Assembly: GCA_013153765.1 (NCBI GenBank) | Contig: JAADDT010000004.1 | Location: 1 to 6,093 of the forward strand | DNA from: Aquificota bacterium | GTDB lineage: Bacteria > Aquificota > Aquificia > Aquificales > Hydrogenothermaceae | DNA: 6,093 bases | Reading direction: 5' to 3' | In this document: positions 5,189-6,093 of the stretch, in pieces | How the letters are laid out: each line of letters begins with the position of its first letter | How positions within the stretch are numbered: the first letter of the stretch is position 1 | Made by a program: the position numbers and the translations under genes | Notes under the pieces: model-generated | What the model saw: only the letters and a program-made list of their open reading frames with translations | Databases searched by the model: none | What the model was told of the DNA's origin: nothing

Positions 5189-6093
5189 ATGCTGGGAATA
5201 GAAAAATTACTGGAAAAGCTACTGCATAGGCAGTCCTTACCGAAGGAAGAAAGGGAAGAAATCCCCCTTGAGATAAACACCAAATACGTCCACGGTCTTC
5301 TTTTTTACAACAGCTACTTTGACCAGCTGTCAAAAGCACTGGGCAAGGATACGGTCTGCCTGATAGTGGGGGGCTGGATAAGGGACAGGCTGTTAAACAG
5401 ACCGATAAAGGACAAGATAGATATTGATTTTTTAGTAACATCACCTCCCATTCAGGTTGTAAAACGGTTCAGGGAAATTCTGGGCAAAGGGGACATCTTC
5501 CAGTTTGAAAAGGAAAAGGAAGTGGCAACCATCGTGTTTTACGAGGACGATGTAAGGTACCGCTTTGATTTTTCTTACCTTGATATATCGGACATTATGG
5601 CTGATAAAACGATGGACTTTTACGATAAGGAAAGGGCAATAATAGAACGGATAGATCAGGACTTGATGAAAAGGGACTTTACCGTTAACGCAATGGGAAT
5701 AGTGTTTGACGATGCTGTAGGTCTGGGGGCTTCCCAAACGGTGCTTTTTGACCCTTCAGGTGGACTGGAAGATTTGCAGAAAGGTCTGATCAGACCTGTT
5801 TCTTACGAAAACATTCAGGAAGATCCTGTAAGGATACTGAGGGGATACAGGATAGCGGGACAGCTTGATTTTGAAATAGACAGGGAGTTTGACAGATGGG
5901 CAAGAAAAAACGCCCACATAATCCAGAACTCCCCATCAGAAAGGCTGAGGGACGAACTGCTGAAGGTGTTTGAAACGGAAAAAGGCGGACAGATTTTGGA
6001 GAAGCTCATCTCAAGTAAAGTCCTCCCTTCCATAATACCGGAAGTGGAAGAAATGGCACGGATAGGAAAGTCCGGCAGTCTCCACAAATACCC
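5189..6093 (+). CDS. Class II tRNA nucleotidyltransferase / poly(A) polymerase family protein (C-terminus cut by window edge)
   Basis: I translated 301 full codons from the ATG at 5189-5191; the gene runs off the right edge. The family adds CCA, or part of it, to tRNA 3' ends, or adds poly(A). Visible signatures are GGWIRDRLL (61-69) with the catalytic carboxylates in DID (D78, D80), KRDFTVNAMG (161-170), the nucleotide-selecting EDxxR motif EDPVR (211-215) followed by ILRGYR, and SERLRDEL (250-257). About 57 residues precede the GG motif, longer than usual for this class. The last residues, SLHKYP, may begin an HD-type domain, which is an inference. In Aquifex, separate CC-adding and A-adding enzymes share the work, so the exact specificity here (CCA, CC, A or poly(A)) cannot be decided. 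An in-frame TGA at 5183-5185 and the lack of early alternatives fix the start, although only a weak GAAGA precedes it. Confidence 0.9.
   Translation, partial: MLGIEKLLEKLLHRQSLPKEEREEIPLEINTKYVHGLLFYNSYFDQLSKALGKDTVCLIVGGWIRDRLLNRPIKDKIDIDFLVTSPPIQVVKRFREILGKGDIFQFEKEKEVATIVFYEDDVRYRFDFSYLDISDIMADKTMDFYDKERAIIERIDQDLMKRDFTVNAMGIVFDDAVGLGASQTVLFDPSGGLEDLQKGLIRPVSYENIQEDPVRILRGYRIAGQLDFEIDREFDRWARKNAHIIQNSPSERLRDELLKVFETEKGGQILEKLISSKVLPSIIPEVEEMARIGKSGSLHKY

Noticed and set aside
5157..5737. Minus-strand open frames of 95 and 98 codons opposite the nucleotidyltransferase gene
   Set aside because: They are antisense to a gene with clear family motifs, have no ribosome binding site or recognisable domain, and their composition looks like a reverse-complement shadow.
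1..6093. Mobile elements, CRISPR repeats, defence genes or toxin-antitoxin pairs
   Set aside because: I found no terminal inverted repeats, transposase motifs, spaced direct repeats or unexplained gene-sized gaps; every long stretch is a core gene.

Overview
The window looks like chromosomal core DNA from a deep-branching thermophilic bacterium, most likely in or near the Aquificota. This is an inference from several signs. The FtsH Walker A reads GDPGVGKT. The coding strands are purine-rich. Isoleucine codons lean to ATA (18 of 30 in the visible part of the nucleotidyltransferase gene) and arginine codons to AGG/AGA (18 of 22). Non-ATG starts are common. No lineage was confirmed by a search. 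TilS (454 residues) carries the C-terminal domain that I recall the much shorter Aquifex aeolicus enzyme lacks, so a close relative of Aquifex itself is less likely.

Minus strand, positions 4978 down to 1, in transcription order: rpsT (ribosomal protein S20), a tRNA with anticodon CAU and encoded CCA end, tilS (tRNA-Ile lysidine synthetase), ftsH (membrane AAA+ zinc protease), tatD (metal-dependent hydrolase/DNase family) and a compact FAD-binding, thioredoxin-reductase-like gene cut by the left edge. Gaps are 9, 10, 5, -4 and 23 bases, and I see no terminator between the genes, so they probably form one operon. A good sigma-70-type promoter (TTTACA, 18-base spacer, TATAAT) lies upstream of rpsT. 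Three consecutive genes (tilS GTG, ftsH GTG, tatD TTG) use non-ATG starts.

Positions 4979-5188 are a 210-base divergent intergenic region with promoter candidates for both directions and possible small hairpins. Plus strand, 5189 to the right edge: the N-terminal 301 residues of a class II tRNA nucleotidyltransferase / poly(A) polymerase family protein.

The shared theme is tRNA maturation and translation: S20, a CAU tRNA, the enzyme that modifies CAU tRNA-Ile, and a CCA-adding-type enzyme on the other side of the promoter region. FtsH and TatD add protein and nucleic-acid quality control. I see no mobile element, CRISPR array, defence system or other clearly new system. The points most worth a second look are the tRNA/tilS junction, where tilS has no Shine-Dalgarno sequence, the divergent promoter region, and the unusual small flavoprotein.
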